A stretch of DNA of 64,000 nucleotides from Siphonodentalium dalli (lineage: Eukaryota > Mollusca > Scaphopoda > Gadilida > Siphonodentaliidae): NCBI GenBank assembly GCA_032622095.1, contig CP136066.1:199726978-199790977 (forward strand), written 5' to 3'. Shown in pieces: positions 23,863 to 36,700 of this stretch; the first letter of the stretch is position 1; every line of letters starts with the position of its first letter. The position numbers and the translations under genes were made by a program. The notes beneath the pieces are model-generated. The model did no database searches. It had not been told where the DNA came from and saw nothing but the letters and a program-made list of their open reading frames with translations.

Positions 23863-26587
23863 CCCATATAAAAATCCACCATGGTGCCAACATGGTAATA
23901 CCATGGTAATACCATGGTAATACCATGTTATACCATGGTAACACCATGGTCGTAGCATATTTACCATGGCACGAACATAGTAATAGAAATTTCACCATGG
24001 TATTTCACCATGGTGTTACAGTGATGGACAATTTCACCATGTTAACTTACCATGGTTGAGCCACGGTAACACCATATTTGTACCATATTTACCATGGTAC
24101 GAGCATGGTGATATAAATTTCCACATGGTTTTTCACCATGATAGTTTGACAATCATCATGTTGTTACTTTGGTAGTGCTGAATAATGTTTTCTTGTTCAA
24201 GTTACCAATTTTGACCGTTGGCCAAGTAGTTCCCCATATATCAGGTGTCGTTACCTAATGTTTAACTAAGCAAAGATAAATACAACTGTTTCGTGGTTAT
24301 ACTGTTACTAATTACTATGCTGAAGATAGTATGTACAGGTGCGAGTTCAACTATACAGTTTACCATGGTAGAATAGAATATAATATAATTTTATGAAATC
24401 TACGACCCCTCACGGGATATGAGATTACAAACATAACATGCATAATAAACATATATATATATATAAACACATATCATAACAGTATTAACCTGAACCATGA
24501 ATTATAATAACAACGATGATGTCATTAATTATTAACAATAATAATCTTTATCCTGTATTTAATATATTTATCGTACACCGAATTGTTTTGCAAATCACCG
24601 GTTTTACACGTGGATTTATGCTGAGATTTTTATTTCGATAAAATCATTCCAATCAGGCTGTATTAATCAGACATGGTATTGACGTCGAACGAACTAAAAG
24701 AGACGATACATTACATACATAACAACCATGGCGTATAGGGAGAGCGGATAAAATCAGGAGTAAAATAGAAGATCGAAATTTACATGTAATTAAAATAATC
24801 TGCGAAAGCATCATGGTGTATTGTTGAACTAATTCTTCAGCTGCTTTCAACAAGTGGACAATTTGTCAATGATAGCTTGAACCTTTATTCTACATGTGAA
24901 AGAACGGCGGCTGAAATATCTGCTGCCAAAATTAGATTTGTGCCTGATGACTCCTACAAGGCTACATACGGTGTGGTGAACGTTTTTCGCAGTGGCATTG
25001 TGGACGAGTACCCCAAGATCATTCCGGCCTTGGTTTGGTGATCGAGGACGTGGAAATCTTAAATCTGTATTAATCAGCAGAGTTTTCAGGATACATGTAT
25101 GGACGATTATCGCAGTTAACGGCGCCTTTGTGTTTAATAATATGTGTTTATACCAAAACATGGGACAAAATACGTGTATAACCACAAGTGATTTAGTGGC
25201 TGAAATCGACATTCCACTCCAGGTGATTACATCTCCATTTGCTTTTGATTCTGAATGGATACATCCAAATGTCCAATTCTGGCACAACAGGACGGGTTAT
25301 ATACAATTTTACACGATCTGATGAGGTTTTCTGAGATCAGAATTTGTGCGCTTAATAGACCTGGGTATAGTAACACAGGTCGACACATGTGACTACATTT
25401 CACGACACTCTGAGTTCGAAACACGCAACCGGATACAATGTTTATCTGTGGCAGTCCGACACCAACAAATTGCTACAATACTCAAATTTATTGTGAGTCG
25501 GTATTATGATACATTAAATATCAACTGAATTTTAGCTATTGCTGTTTTCTTTATGGTTCCTGCTTAACTAACGGCTTATTTAATGTGGTTCCCAAGACAC
25601 CATTGTAAATTAACTATGCCAGGTTTATTTCATTGTAGTGATTACCATAGTATTACCCCCCATTATTGCAAAAGGCCATTGTAATTCAAATTGGCTACCG
25701 GTATGGCTAAAAAATGTTTATTTCACTATGGTTATTACCATAGTGATAAAAAATAGCTAATTTGCAACAGTTATTTGTGTGGTGAAGCAATAGTAAAAAA
25801 ACAGAAGTAAATTTACAAAAGTAAAGTAAACAATAGTTAATTTACAACAGTCTTTTGAGTTGTAAAACTATGGTAATCATCACAATACCATTGTAATTAC
25901 AAGGAGGCATAGTGATTATCATGGAGGCATGGGTATAACCTTGGTAAATTAACTAGATTTTTTATTATAGTTTTACCACTCAAATAACCGTTGTAAAAGC
26001 ATGGTTTTACAACAACCGTTGTAAATTTACCACCCAAATCACCATTGTAAATTTACCATCCAAATCACCATTGTAAATTTACACTCAAATAACCGTTGTA
26101 AATTAACAATAGTTTCAGATAACCATTGTAAATTAACTATTGTTTTTTCTTATGGTAAACCATAATTTTACTATGGTAAAACAATAGTACATTTTTTATA
26201 AGGGGTTGTTCACCGTAAAACGCTCCATCGGTCACCTTGTCACCGTCTGATGATTACCATCTAATTCACCATGGTGGAAATACCATGTTATTGACCATGG
26301 TGGAATTACCATCTGATTTACCATGGTGGAATTACCATTTACTATGTGACGGAATCACCGTTTACCATATACTTCACCATGGTAATCAACTATGGTGTTA
26401 CCATGGTAAATTTACCACATGGTGTTTTCGCCCCACGGTAAATCCACCATGGTGTTACCATGGTAAATTTACCATGGTAATACCATGGTTGATTTTTTAT
26501 AAATTTACCATGGGGAGGATTTACCGTGCGGCGAAAACACCATGTGGTAATTTACCATGGTAACACCATGTTGGATTTTTATATGGG
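23863..26587. mobile_element. 2.7-kb element built of CCATGG repeats
   Basis: The ends are inverted: CCCATATAAAAATCCACCAT at left and the same sequence, one base changed, inverted at right. From each end, about 300 bp consist of TTACCATGGTAATACCATGG-type words, which are themselves palindromic. At 25560-26190 a second repeat, ACCATTGTAAATTAACTATT-like, fills the inner right part. The centre holds a decayed Tc1-like transposase on the minus strand. It interrupts an R1 copy. The target duplication is unclear (possibly GTA). Confidence 0.6.
24790..25420 (-). pseudogene. Decayed Tc1/mariner-like transposase
   Basis: The minus strand has a 146-codon ORF (25287-24847) that reads like the C-terminal half of a Tc1-type DDE transposase. 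CIHSESKANGDVITWSGMS sits where the family has its conserved Val-Met-Val-Trp-Gly block, followed by a LVVI strand. A RxPRPRSPN segment matches the place of the conserved SPDLNP block, and a terminal RRSFTCRIKVQAIID resembles the final helix. Upstream residues lie in another frame (25424-25227), so a frameshift is present, and the catalytic Asp residues are not recognisable. It is dead and old. The assignment rests on pattern memory only. Confidence 0.45.
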
Positions 26588-26734
26588 ACCGTATAAATAA
26601 AGAGCGTTTCTTTCACTTCTGTGCGAAACATTGAAAACAGCTGGAAAATTGGACGGCAAGTATTTTCCAGAGCATATGAAGCCGGTATACACGGAAGCGT
26701 GGAGCCGCCACATACACAAATAAATTCCACGCCT

Positions 26735-26862
26735 AGATCACGTATATACCGGCGTACATGTATATACATGTACACCGACCATCGGCGTATATACGCTGAT
26801 CATCGTCTTGGTTGGTTACGCCGACCATATGAGTATATATACGCCGATCATCGGCAAGGAGA
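26735..26862. repeat. Palindromic short repeat CGCCGATCATCGGCGTATAT
   Basis: ACCGACCATCGGCGTATATA, ACGCCGACCATATG and ATACGCCGATCATCGGCAAG recur within 130 bp with ATGTATATACATGTAC between. It is a local simple or palindromic repeat. Confidence 0.5.
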
Positions 26863-26929
26863 CCAAGTTTCCCTTGTCTTGCCACACACCTTTCCTACCT
26901 ATCTATGCAATAGGTAGAGCAGGTATGGT

Positions 26930-28210
26930 GAAATTAACTACATAAATGACTCTATATTATTCCCATATAGCTCTTAAATGCGCACTTAATTTTCGACCCC
27001 CCAGATCACACATAAAATATATGCTACATATACCATTTGAAAGAGGAAGCTCCAATACAGTGTATTATCAACTTATCCGGTGTAATAAACTGTGAACATT
27101 TTTGTTGAGGTACCAACGTGTTTTCTTGCATAAGTTTAATCTGGAATGTACTGCAAAGTATAATTTTCAATGAAAGGGGAATAACTCTATATCTTAATTG
27201 GAATGATGTTGCATTCTGGGATCGAGACGGCGGAAATGTTTATATGATGTCCGCTATTTTCTATTACTCTATGGGCATCTTATGAGACACAGATGTTCCA
27301 AATGTTGATGATTTATTGTATTTTAATAACATATTAGGTAATAGATTGTTATTAAAGTATATCAAGGCACTATACAAAAATAATCACTGACTCGCAAATT
27401 AAATGGGCCTATAATGTAAAAGGTACGGTAGGTCTCGACACCCAAATTTATAGCAATTCATGTATTTACCACCCCCTCGATACGAATCTATCAGTCTTCA
27501 AACCTGTTCCAGTGACAGTCAATGTTACCGTTTTGCAGATTAAACGTATATAGGTGTAACAGTATTGGGCATATTGGTGTAGCTGTCCTTTTAAGGATGC
27601 AGGTGCATGGAATTCCGACCGTTCCTGTGTTTACAATTAGGTGCGTTCAGTTGCATGGGGTAGATATTATACTGTTTACACGGAATCGGTCATCCGTGTG
27701 TGTGAGCTCATTGGGACATAATCAAAGCTACGCATGTCAATATTCTATGAAAGAGTCATTTCTGCAGTTGTTTGCATATAGATAATCTTGAATTGAACGC
27801 TTAGTAATTCAAATGTAATATTCGTTCAGGAGTTGGCTCTGACACTTCAAATCAAACGGTTCTCAATTACTATGGAAATGCGTCTCTTGTCGTTTGGCTC
27901 ATTTTATGATGAATTTCGAAAATATATATTGTGTTTGTGATCTGCTTAAACACTTAAATTGAGTCATTCCTGGTGTCGGACAGTTCTGTGTTCTCAGAAA
28001 GAGGGAAATATGTGCTGTCGATAAAGGATTTTCTGCGCATCTTGTAAGGTAATCATTTGTGAATCCCAACTGGCTAACAAAGATATTCATAAAAGAGCTA
28101 ACCATTGCCTTAAACTGTTCTTGGTTTTCAATGTTCAAAACAAACCTATTACGTTAGCCCTTTGGTCACGCATGTGGTATTGTACGTGAAACAGTAAAGA
28201 TCATTATCTG
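26930..28210. other. No gene seen
   Basis: This intergenic AT-rich stretch contains short ORFs on both strands without domain signatures, and no clear repeat boundaries were found. Confidence 0.4.
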
Positions 28211-28214
28211 TTAG

Positions 28215-28450
28215 TACTTTAATGTCCTTTCGATACTAAATGGATTCTCCCAGACAGGTAAATGGTGTACATCGGAATGGACTATTATTACATGTATATT
28301 GTTCGGGAGGGATGTTATGGCAATAAAAGCAGACGACAGATAAAAACAGTGCTGAAGGACTCTGGAGCCAGATTTATTGATGGAAATATTTATATCGTAA
28401 GTTCAACAAACGGTCATTTGTTGAATTTATTAAATTATTTGCTATAGGAA
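28215..28450 (+). repeat. Dispersed repeat R3, copy 1
   Basis: It shares TACTAAATGGATTCT, AGACGACAGATAAA, GATTGATGGAAAT-like and CAAACGGTCATTTGTTGAA words with 32745-32970 (same strand) and 43005-43205 (inverted). It encodes nothing obvious. Confidence 0.5.
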
Positions 28451-28559
28451 AACTATATATAAAGGGTTATTATATGATCATTAACATTCTTCTAAAAGTC
28501 CCATACCAAATTATTCGAATAAGGAGTTGATGAATCATGATATATACTGGATTGTCCTG

Positions 28560-28760
28560 TAGGACATATATGTTAATAACAAGATCACGTTACGTCATGA
28601 GTTGTTAATAGGAATTGTAATCCTGTTTAATAAATTTTGACTTCTTGAATCACTCTGTTGTGCATTTGATGGATACATGTACATATCTATACACGGGTCA
28701 GTAAGGTATTGCAGACGTAATGGGCTTTTTAACATTGGTAGGTCATATAATAAAACACTT
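28560..28760 (+). repeat. Segment duplicated at 36505-36700
   Basis: Both places share AGGAATTGTAATCCTGTTTA, GAATCACTCTGTTGTG, CACGGGTCAGTAAGGTAT and TAACATTGG in the same order. In this copy the sequence runs into the fold-back element at 28762; in the other the corresponding site is not interrupted by a hairpin. Confidence 0.65.
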
Positions 28761-28761
28761 A

Positions 28762-28892
28762 TTGCATTGTTTCGAGGTTGACATGAGGATTTATCAACCC
28801 TTGGAAGTTAATATTCACCTCAGCCTGCAGCCCCGGTGAATATTAACTTCCTCGGGTTGATAAATCCTCATGTCAACCTCGAAACAATGCAA
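28762..28892. mobile_element. Fold-back MITE H3
   Basis: Arms of about 60 bp begin TTGCATTGTTTCGAGGTTGA and close on CAGCCTGCAGCCCCGG. The other copy of the surrounding segment (near 36685) keeps related words (GTCAACCACGAAACAACGCA) in single form, so the hairpin may have arisen by inverted duplication of a resident sequence. Confidence 0.7.
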
Positions 28893-30109
28893 CAAATATA
28901 TATTACTGTGGTAAAATTAGAGAGCATTGGTGTCACTTTTTACGGAAAGTAGAAAGAAGACTATTGATAAATGTAGGGCCATGCGAATCGATTCGAATCT
29001 TTTTCCTGATTCGAATTGTAGCTACCAATGCAATACCGCGGAAGGGTTAAATGAAATCGATGACATGCATGCATTAATCACATGGGGATTATTTCAGTCA
29101 CATCATCATGAATTCCACGTTATCTTGAAGTGTGAAAAATTGAAGGGTTTGAGAGTAGATACATCAACCATACTATTTCAAAAGACCAAACACTTTGAAG
29201 TTGAACAATTATTAAATCAAAATAGTGAGCGCAAAAACAACAAAAAACCTTTCGATATTAATTAAAAAGATTTTGGAAAATTTTCAGAAACTCCTGAGGC
29301 TTACGCGTATGTGTGCGTGTTCACATTTGTAGATGCAGGAGTACACACATGTATAGAAGTAAATATAAATTCGTTGATACACACCACAGACCATATATTG
29401 GTAAATGTATTATCTGATTATGATGAGTAAATAAATATACATCTATTAAACGCGACATCAATGTATTATAGTATACCATGCATACTCTGCTTAATGATGT
29501 GTTATGTATGCATACATGTACATGTATTGATGATACGTAAGTGTGTCATATGTATTGTCTCTGTAATGTCTTTTATGATGACCAGAGTTACTATTAAATT
29601 GAATTGAATTGAATCATGACAATCTGTCGTGTTATATCATCCTTCGATCAATGTGAATAAAACAATGAATGTTGTAGATGAAACATGAGACACAATAAAT
29701 CTACCAGCTGTACGTGTTCTATACCTGACAATAATCAGATAAGATCCATTCGCCCATTAATATGAAGAAGTTGTGGTGGCCATAAATCAACTCTAGACAG
29801 AAGTTTTAACACGTTTTAATTGTGTTAGCCTAGACAAAAATCCAATGATCACCACTTATAAAGAGCGTCCATTCTTCCGACTAAAAAAAAAGCGGTGGCC
29901 GATAAATAGCGTACTCAAGTGTGAACTTTTGTGATCGTTCTGGACGTATTGCTAATGGATGAGCTTATTGTCGGAATGGTGGTTATATACCTTTGGCCAT
30001 GAAGGAAAGTGTAAAATTGGCGTAGGAAATGATTTGGCATCACATCAAACATGGCGTCTTTAATCGCCAAACAGATATGGATAGAATCACGTTTAGAATG
30101 AAGCTAACA

Positions 30110-30290
30110 TTGATTCAAAGATCGCGGATATGGATTTTGGAGAAATTTTCACGTGACTTCCGGTTAGCAACATTGTTGAGATTGCCAAAACGCTGAATCG
30201 GCAATGGAGCACGCGATGAAAATGAAAGAAGGTACTTCACAACTTATGAAGAATTCCCATGTGATTGAGGCCTATTAATTTCATTTAGAC
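30110..30290. repeat. Segment with inverted copy at 43574-43740
   Basis: GGAGAAATTTTCACGTGACT and GGAATTCCCATGTGATTGAG-like words recur as the reverse complement at 43574-43740 (AATCACATGGGAATTATTCG, GTCACGTGACAATTTCTCCA). Together with R3 this suggests an inverted duplication between 30-33 kb and 43-43.7 kb. Confidence 0.5.
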
Positions 30291-30719
30291 CAATTTCGTT
30301 GGTTATTTAATGAAAACGAACACGGTTTCTGACGTCATTTTGGATGCGTAGGCCAGAATCCAGACAAAATTGCACAATCCACGACACGTCTTTTCAAGTT
30401 GTCTCCGTCGTGACCACTCCATGATGTTACATACATTATTCTTCGCGTTATGTCGCCGATAAAAGTCGGTGGTTGCTCCACTACGTGTCACGTACGATTC
30501 ATATTAGATCACCACTCTCGTGTTCACCTTTAAATGCCGCCCTATTTTAAGACCCACATACTCTGCTACGTCAATAAGTTGGACGTATACATGTTTCTGT
30601 AATATCAAGGGACGAATGTAAATTAATAATGGCATAATACGTTCCATTGCAATATGTCTACAAGTGATTCCTTCATTTGTAATAGTCTGGAAATTCTCGA
30701 CAGTAATCTCTGTCTTACA

Positions 30720-31985
30720 GTGATGTGAAACACTGCGGTATGGTGATCAAATAGAAATGGAGAATAATCTTGCTCAAAGTAGTTATTTTTTACAAATAAT
30801 ATATCCAAATTGGCAACACACATGGTCATTCTCATATATTAACTAATTGCAGTGATTATCGAAGGTGAAGTCGTTTTCTTTAGTTTATCGCAGACAGCTG
30901 CGTCCCGAATCGAGAAGTAAATATTTACAATTGACGGTAGTTCAGACGATGAATTATATGGAGTGGTACGGTCGATTTGCTTGAAGTTTTTGGCGATGTT
31001 ACTAAAATTCTACATTCCTCCAGTTGACATAGCGCCTGCGTACTAACTCATCAGTTTCACATACCCGAACAAGTCCACAATATGTCTTTAAAGTTCCTCA
31101 ATGAGTTCCCTGGATGTGGGTACGTTTGTTAAATCGTTACCTAGAACAAATTGGGGGGGGGGGGTAGTTCATACAATCATTATCTATGATTATACAGTCA
31201 TGAAATATGTTGAAACCATTGGTTGTAATGAATTGTTGCAACAGAGCAGTTGGAATTATGTTTTCCGCAACGAACGATAACTCTAAAATACAGACACATT
31301 TGATTATGATCAGATACGGAGCGCTGCGTATTTCCTAAATAAATGATTACACACGTATTACAAACAAAATAAAACATTAATTATATAATTTTATATTAAT
31401 TTTCTACACGATGACATAATTAATACAATTTTTACACATAAAGCAAATATGTGCTTGAATCCTAACAATAACTACATCACATTGTCACTGGAAAATTCGG
31501 TGATTACTATTGAATGTAATATAGACATCAGAAGATATACTGCATTTTAATATATTTAAATATTAAAGCCACATGGCGGTTTGCGCTCCAAAATACACAT
31601 AACGATGAATTCGCTTTAGAATTTTTCTCAGTATCGAAATAGGTCGTTTCTACGAGCATTATGTAACCCAAAAAGACGCATGTAAGTAATGCAAAATACA
31701 ACTGTGAATATGGTGTTTGGGTCCCAAACACAAAACAGCCATTAGCATGACATAGAACAGAAAAGAGCGTTCCGTGTTAGTCTATTCCTGATAAGGTAGC
31801 AATAAAGAGCGTTTGTCTGACTTATGGTGAAAAGTTGAAAACGGCTGAAAAACGGCTGTGACGTTGGAAAGTGTTTTTCAGAGCATATGAAGCTGGTATA
31901 TCAATAGTTTATTTATCGACCTATCGTATCCGTCTCTCCAAATTACGTAGAAAAACATTTGGAGGTTCGAATGAGCCATGACACA
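30720..31985 (+). repeat. Dispersed repeat R1, copy 3
   Basis: Bases 30720-31110 match the start of R1 and 31566-31985 match its second half. The 455 bp between differ from copy 1 and include a G-run at 31154-31163. Words shared with copy 1 include CCACATGGCGGTTTGC, TTCTCAGTATCGAAATAGGT and GACCTATCGTATCCGTC. Confidence 0.6.
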
Positions 31986-32149
31986 TGCTGTTACCTTTAT
32001 GTATACCATTAGCTGGTAGAGCTTATATCGTATACTTACCTCGTATGCATGCAATTTATTATTTTGTGTACATGTTGTATTGATGTGAATGCTCCAATGT
32101 CACAATCGCGGCATGTGCGAATAAAATGTGTATCTCCAAAATAATAAAC

Positions 32150-32530
32150 AATAATTTCCAGCCTGTCTTCTCGAAAACCCGCACATTATCTGCTTATTCT
32201 AGAACTTGTTTTAGATAGATAATGCTCTTGAAATCGCCTCATTTTGAGTCGGCAATGTGCTGAAAATGGGACCATTTTAGTCACATTATCGACTCATAAT
32301 AAGGTGATTCTAAGCAGATTATGCGCGGACAATGACAAAAAGAAGCCAACTCACGACTATTCAGGTGTAGGCTCTTTAACACGTGTTTTACTGTGGCCCT
32401 CGCCATAAAACGAAATAACCGGCATGCGTCCGTTGTCTGCTTATTTCGGAATAAAATAATGTGAATAACCTATTTCACAGTATAGGTCGATCATGACCGT
32501 ATTTACGCGAGGATATATTGTTAATTTCAC
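32150..32530. repeat. R2 repeat copy, long form
   Basis: It contains AACCCGCACATTATCTGCTT, ATTTTAGTCACATTATCGAC, GTGTAGGCTCTTTAACACGT and ACTGTGGCCCTCGCCATAAA. The same order occurs at 54380-54660. Inverted CACATTATCGACTCA words suggest an internal stem. Confidence 0.5.
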
Positions 32531-32744
32531 AAGACAAGCAAATAACCAAGTCCTTTATTGGGTTGACTCTATGAGAGGAAGTCTCGTTTTTGTCACAATG
32601 ATAGGTTAATTTTGTAATTGCCTGATACATCATACCCCAATATGTTACAGTGAAAAATATAGCAACCATAACGTTTTCAGTCAATTTAAGTGTGTTGTCT
32701 GGTTGACGCAGGAGGGAGCTTTAAACTGAAAGTAGGTTTCAAAA

Positions 32745-32970
32745 TTAACCCTTATTATATACTGAATGGATTCTTCCATTCAATTATAAAAGTATAATTT
32801 GGGCGGATCTATTATGTATATGGATTGGTGTGCAGATAATAGAATCAGACGACAGATTTAAACATAGATAATGTAAGAGCAGAATGATTCATATTGATTG
32901 GTGGAAATTGTTCATATAATAAGTGTTATGGTCGTTTGTTGAACCTATTACCTGAACATTTCCTTAGGGA
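32745..32970 (+). repeat. Dispersed repeat R3, copy 2
   Basis: It includes TACTGAATGGATTCTTCC, ATCAGACGACAGATTTAAAC, GATTGGTGGAAATTGTTC and GGTCGTTTGTTGAACCTATT, in the same order as 28215-28450. Confidence 0.5.
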
Positions 32971-33389
32971 ACTACTCGCCGATACGTATTTAGTATAGAA
33001 ATGGTTAAATATGTGGTTGCCAGCTAGTATATGATTATGACTTGCAACACACTGATTTATGAGTTCGTTTCGTTCTAAATTATGTTTTAACGTGAACATT
33101 TTAATCAAGAATCATTACTCCCCATCTTGATCTGCATTAACTTATAACATCGTGGAAATGACATATACATCGCACTCGTTTAAGCTCAATTTTACAGTTG
33201 ATAATCTTACCTGGGGAAAATTATGTCATTAGCTATTATGGGATTATAATTTATCAATGCTTGATATTGCTTAATGTTTTAGTAACAGTAACCAAAATGA
33301 CAAAATTAACAAATAAACACAGGCAGAATAGGTGTATCCATTTTGAGATATCGGGAATGTTCAGCAAACCGTACGTCTTGGGTTTTTAG

Positions 33390-33645
33390 AAAGAACATGG
33401 AGATTCAAATTCATCGCCGAAAATGTCAAGCAGGTCGACCGTACCACTCCATATAAAACACCATCGGAACTACGCTCAATTGTAAATGTTTACTATCGGC
33501 GATAAAATAACGAAAACAATTTCGTCATCGGGAATCACTGAATTTAATTTATATATAATAATGGCGGTGTGTGTTGTCAGTTTAGATTTAAGATTTGTTA
33601 AAGCAAAATTATTCTCCATTTCTATTGGATCAGCCTACCGGAGAG
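33390..33645 (-). repeat. Dispersed repeat R1, inverted fragment
   Basis: As reverse complement it matches the first ~300 bp of R1: GACCGTACCACTCCATATAA, CTCAATTGTAAATGTTTACT and TTATTCTCCATTTCTATT are all R1 words. It is noncoding. Confidence 0.55.
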
Positions 33646-33649
33646 TTTA

Positions 33650-34630
33650 ACATTACTTTAAAATATTAATTTTGTCTGAAAGTTTTCAAATATATTCAAA
33701 ACGCAATCGGATACCTTTGATATGTTACTAGATCGCTATCAGTTTGCAGTTGCCATAACATAAGAACTGAATGCAAGAGCTTTAAATGTAGCCACCGACT
33801 TAGCAGACGAACTATTTGTATTTCATGATCCAAACAGTATATCGCAATCGTGTATGAGGAAGTACCTGACTATCCCTTGTACAAATTATACATTTAGCTA
33901 GAAATCTAATAAACTCCTATGCAATTCGGTATTTGCCCAGCTATCGTCACTGTAAAGCAATTATTTAGTACAGTGTGCGAGCAATATAATAGAAGCATGA
34001 ATGCTTTATATAACGCGCCACATGTCAAATGTCGCAATAAAATCGAGACATTTGTCGCTGATGATCTAGTATGCAAGCACTATGCGCCTGTCTATGCCCA
34101 GTATTCACACTGGGTCGATAAATCTTTTGGCCAATGTTTTAACCAATTCTGATTTTTGTTTGGCCAAATTAAAAAAACAACTTTGGTCAAATTAATTCCT
34201 GATTTTTTTTCTCACAATTAATGAATATGTTTACTTATTTTTTAACATTGAACACCTAACATTCCACATAATTATGTCCATACCTTCAAATACCGTGTCT
34301 AGACTTCTTTAATCATTTAATCCTTGTTACTTGACAATAGACCACAACCGGCCATCTACCATTCAGCATTATGTCAAATGATTATTTAGTGTTAATCCTC
34401 ATTACTGTGTTATTGCATTGCACTTCCATTAGTGCCGTTTGCCGACCCTTAAGCTATATCGCCTAATCAACTAGCGGCTGATCATATGATAAATGATACT
34501 CATTTAGCCCCCGTTACAATATAGATATGGGTTTTTGAATTAGATTTCCAGCTTTGGGGTAAAACAAACTTTGGCGAAACGTTTGGCTATTTTCGAAAAA
34601 GTAAAAGTGGCCATTGGCTAATATGACCTA
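33650..34630. other. No gene seen
   Basis: AT-rich sequence; the ORF at 33919-34152 has no recognised motif and no supporting splice sites were identified. Confidence 0.35.
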
Positions 34631-35568
34631 TGCTAGCCCGAGCCCTGACTATGCCTTTTGGGAGAACGTGGCAATCAACTATTATTCCAATTAACGTTCC
34701 AACCACACCAGGTGCACCATTTCATGTGTTTTCACTGCGCTCCGTTCCATTCAACGGAACAACTGGTATAAGCAAACTCCATGCATGGTTTACCTCCCTT
34801 GATGACTCGGTAAGACCGCTGCTATCGGCAACATTTTACCCACATTTGGTGGACTTCAGCGATATTAAAATATAATTATACTAAGCAAGCAGTGCAAAAT
34901 GCTGCCCTTATTAAGCACACAAAATATCGAACAAAATTTGTGTGGTTTCGTACCTTAAGTTTGGAAAGTCCCACTTGAATCAAAGAACTATATTTCGAAA
35001 CGGTGTGATTTGGTTCTCCGATTATTTTATCAACACAAAAGTCTGAACGCACATGGTCGACAATGTCCCGACAACACGCATGGCAAGTCATGCTGACACA
35101 AGAATTTTAATTTGCTCCAATTTTGACTAGTTGTTTGCGAAATCGTCAACAAAATCTCAATCCACATAGGAAATTTTACTTTGGGGCGATCGGTTTTCGC
35201 CATTTTGTTTGGAAAAACCCTCGCTAAATATAGTAACGGCAGACTGGTACCCATCCGGTGACAGAGTCAGAAAGGAAGTATGATTTGTGCGCTCTGGTAG
35301 AGATTGTGGTATAAGCTCAACTATGCGTTTATTTAAGAATCAGTTCAATATGAACCTATGTGCATATTTTGGTCCAATATGAAATTATGAACGGGAGAAT
35401 CACTTTAGTATAGAAATGGCTAATAATAAAACCAAATATTCCAACACCGAGAGTCGATGCATACACTCCATATGTAAATATATATATCGTGGATACACAT
35501 GTGTATAATACACAAAACTTCATTCGTCTGACCACGGATGTTAACATTTCCATATGATTGTGTTACAG

Positions 35569-35620
35569 ATGATAAAGATAAAAGTGTTGCTTGCAATGAC
35601 CATATTCTACACTAACAGAG
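35569..35620 (+). CDS. Gene 2 exon 1 (coding): signal peptide
   Basis: An ATG directly follows a splice-acceptor-like GATTGTGTTACAG, so a 5' noncoding exon probably lies upstream. Seventeen codons give MIKIKVLLAMTIFYTNR, with a basic start and hydrophobic core, and the exon ends in phase 1 at an excellent donor GTAAGTATAC. Joined to 40191 it continues VSAQTALL, giving a V-S-A signal-peptidase site just before the first Cys-rich module. The phase match and the complete signal-peptide logic support this start. It targets the product to the secretory pathway. Confidence 0.68.
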
Positions 35621-36504
35621 GTAAGTATACGTGTATATATATTTACACCATGATCACGTAATGAAATAACGGCACATTATGAGTATGAAGGTTTATCATG
35701 CGTTTCGAACGGGGAAGTGCAGATATATATATCAACAATAGGTACTACAATGTTCCGTCACCGTAACACCGGTATTAATCATTCCGTGGCAAAATATAGT
35801 CCAAGTTGACACGTTAATAAACAACAACACGTTAGTTATACTTTCATAAATATGTGATATTATGTGACATCTGTGATATTATGTGACCAAAATATTTTAT
35901 CATATATTTCAATAGCTTGTGTTTTCACTTTCACAATTTCCTGAGGTTTCATATCCCTTCGCCGGGTAACAGTACTAATTTACTGAGTTGCCGCGGGGTT
36001 CACGGAGGGTTGAAGTGTTCTAACTTTCTAATAAAATTCTTATCGGTAGTATCATGGTGTGTGGTCATGTGCATGTGCTGAATTACACCAGCGTAGAATA
36101 CCATGATCGTATTGAACACAAACGACACACACGCCAATTATCTTCAAACTATCCTGTTTATAACACAAAGGCTGCTATATGTGGAATTTCCAACATTCCA
36201 AAGAATACATTCGACATAATGCAGCACAGTGGGATATACAATGCTTCCATCGCCTAATCAATATTGGCGGGGTACATGCATATATTAAATAAAATAACAA
36301 ATTAGCCTCCTTTAATGTTTGTAGCGCTGAATTTTGCTCTGTAAATCCCGAGGATCTGAAAATGACCTTCTGTTTTGGTGTAGTTGATAATAATTGGTAT
36401 TATTATATCATCACAAACTTTCTACTCAAAGTCCCATACCAAATGATACGGAAATGTGTTGATAAATCATGATATCTACTGGATTCTCCTATAAATATGA
36501 CATA

Positions 36505-36700
36505 TGGGTTAAAAACAACATCACGCGAGTCATGAGTTATTAATAGGAAATGTAATCCTGTTTATTAAATTTTGAATTCTTGAATCACATTGTTGTGTAT
36601 TTGATGGATCCGTGTACATATATACACGGGTCAGTAAGGTATTTCGGGCCTAATGAGCTTCGTAACATTGGCAGATCATATAATACAACACAATGTCAAC
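36505..36700 (+). repeat. Duplicate of segment 28560-28760 in gene 2 intron 1
   Basis: It shares AATGTAATCCTGTTTATTAA, CACGGGTCAGTAAGGTAT and the following CTAATGAGCTT/AACATTGGC words. No coding content is seen. Confidence 0.65.

Noticed and set aside
24992-25321. 109-codon plus-strand ORF over the Tc1-like relic
   Set aside because: It is antisense to the transposase-like reading, which has the better family match; treated as a shadow.
28927-29265. 112-codon plus-strand ORF next to hairpin H3
   Set aside because: No recognised domain, no splice-site support, and it lies in a repeat-rich stretch.
34876-35254. Overlapping minus-strand ORFs of 71 and 74 codons, some Cys
   Set aside because: Cysteines do not follow the EB spacing of the real exons; no phase 1 splice sites bound them.
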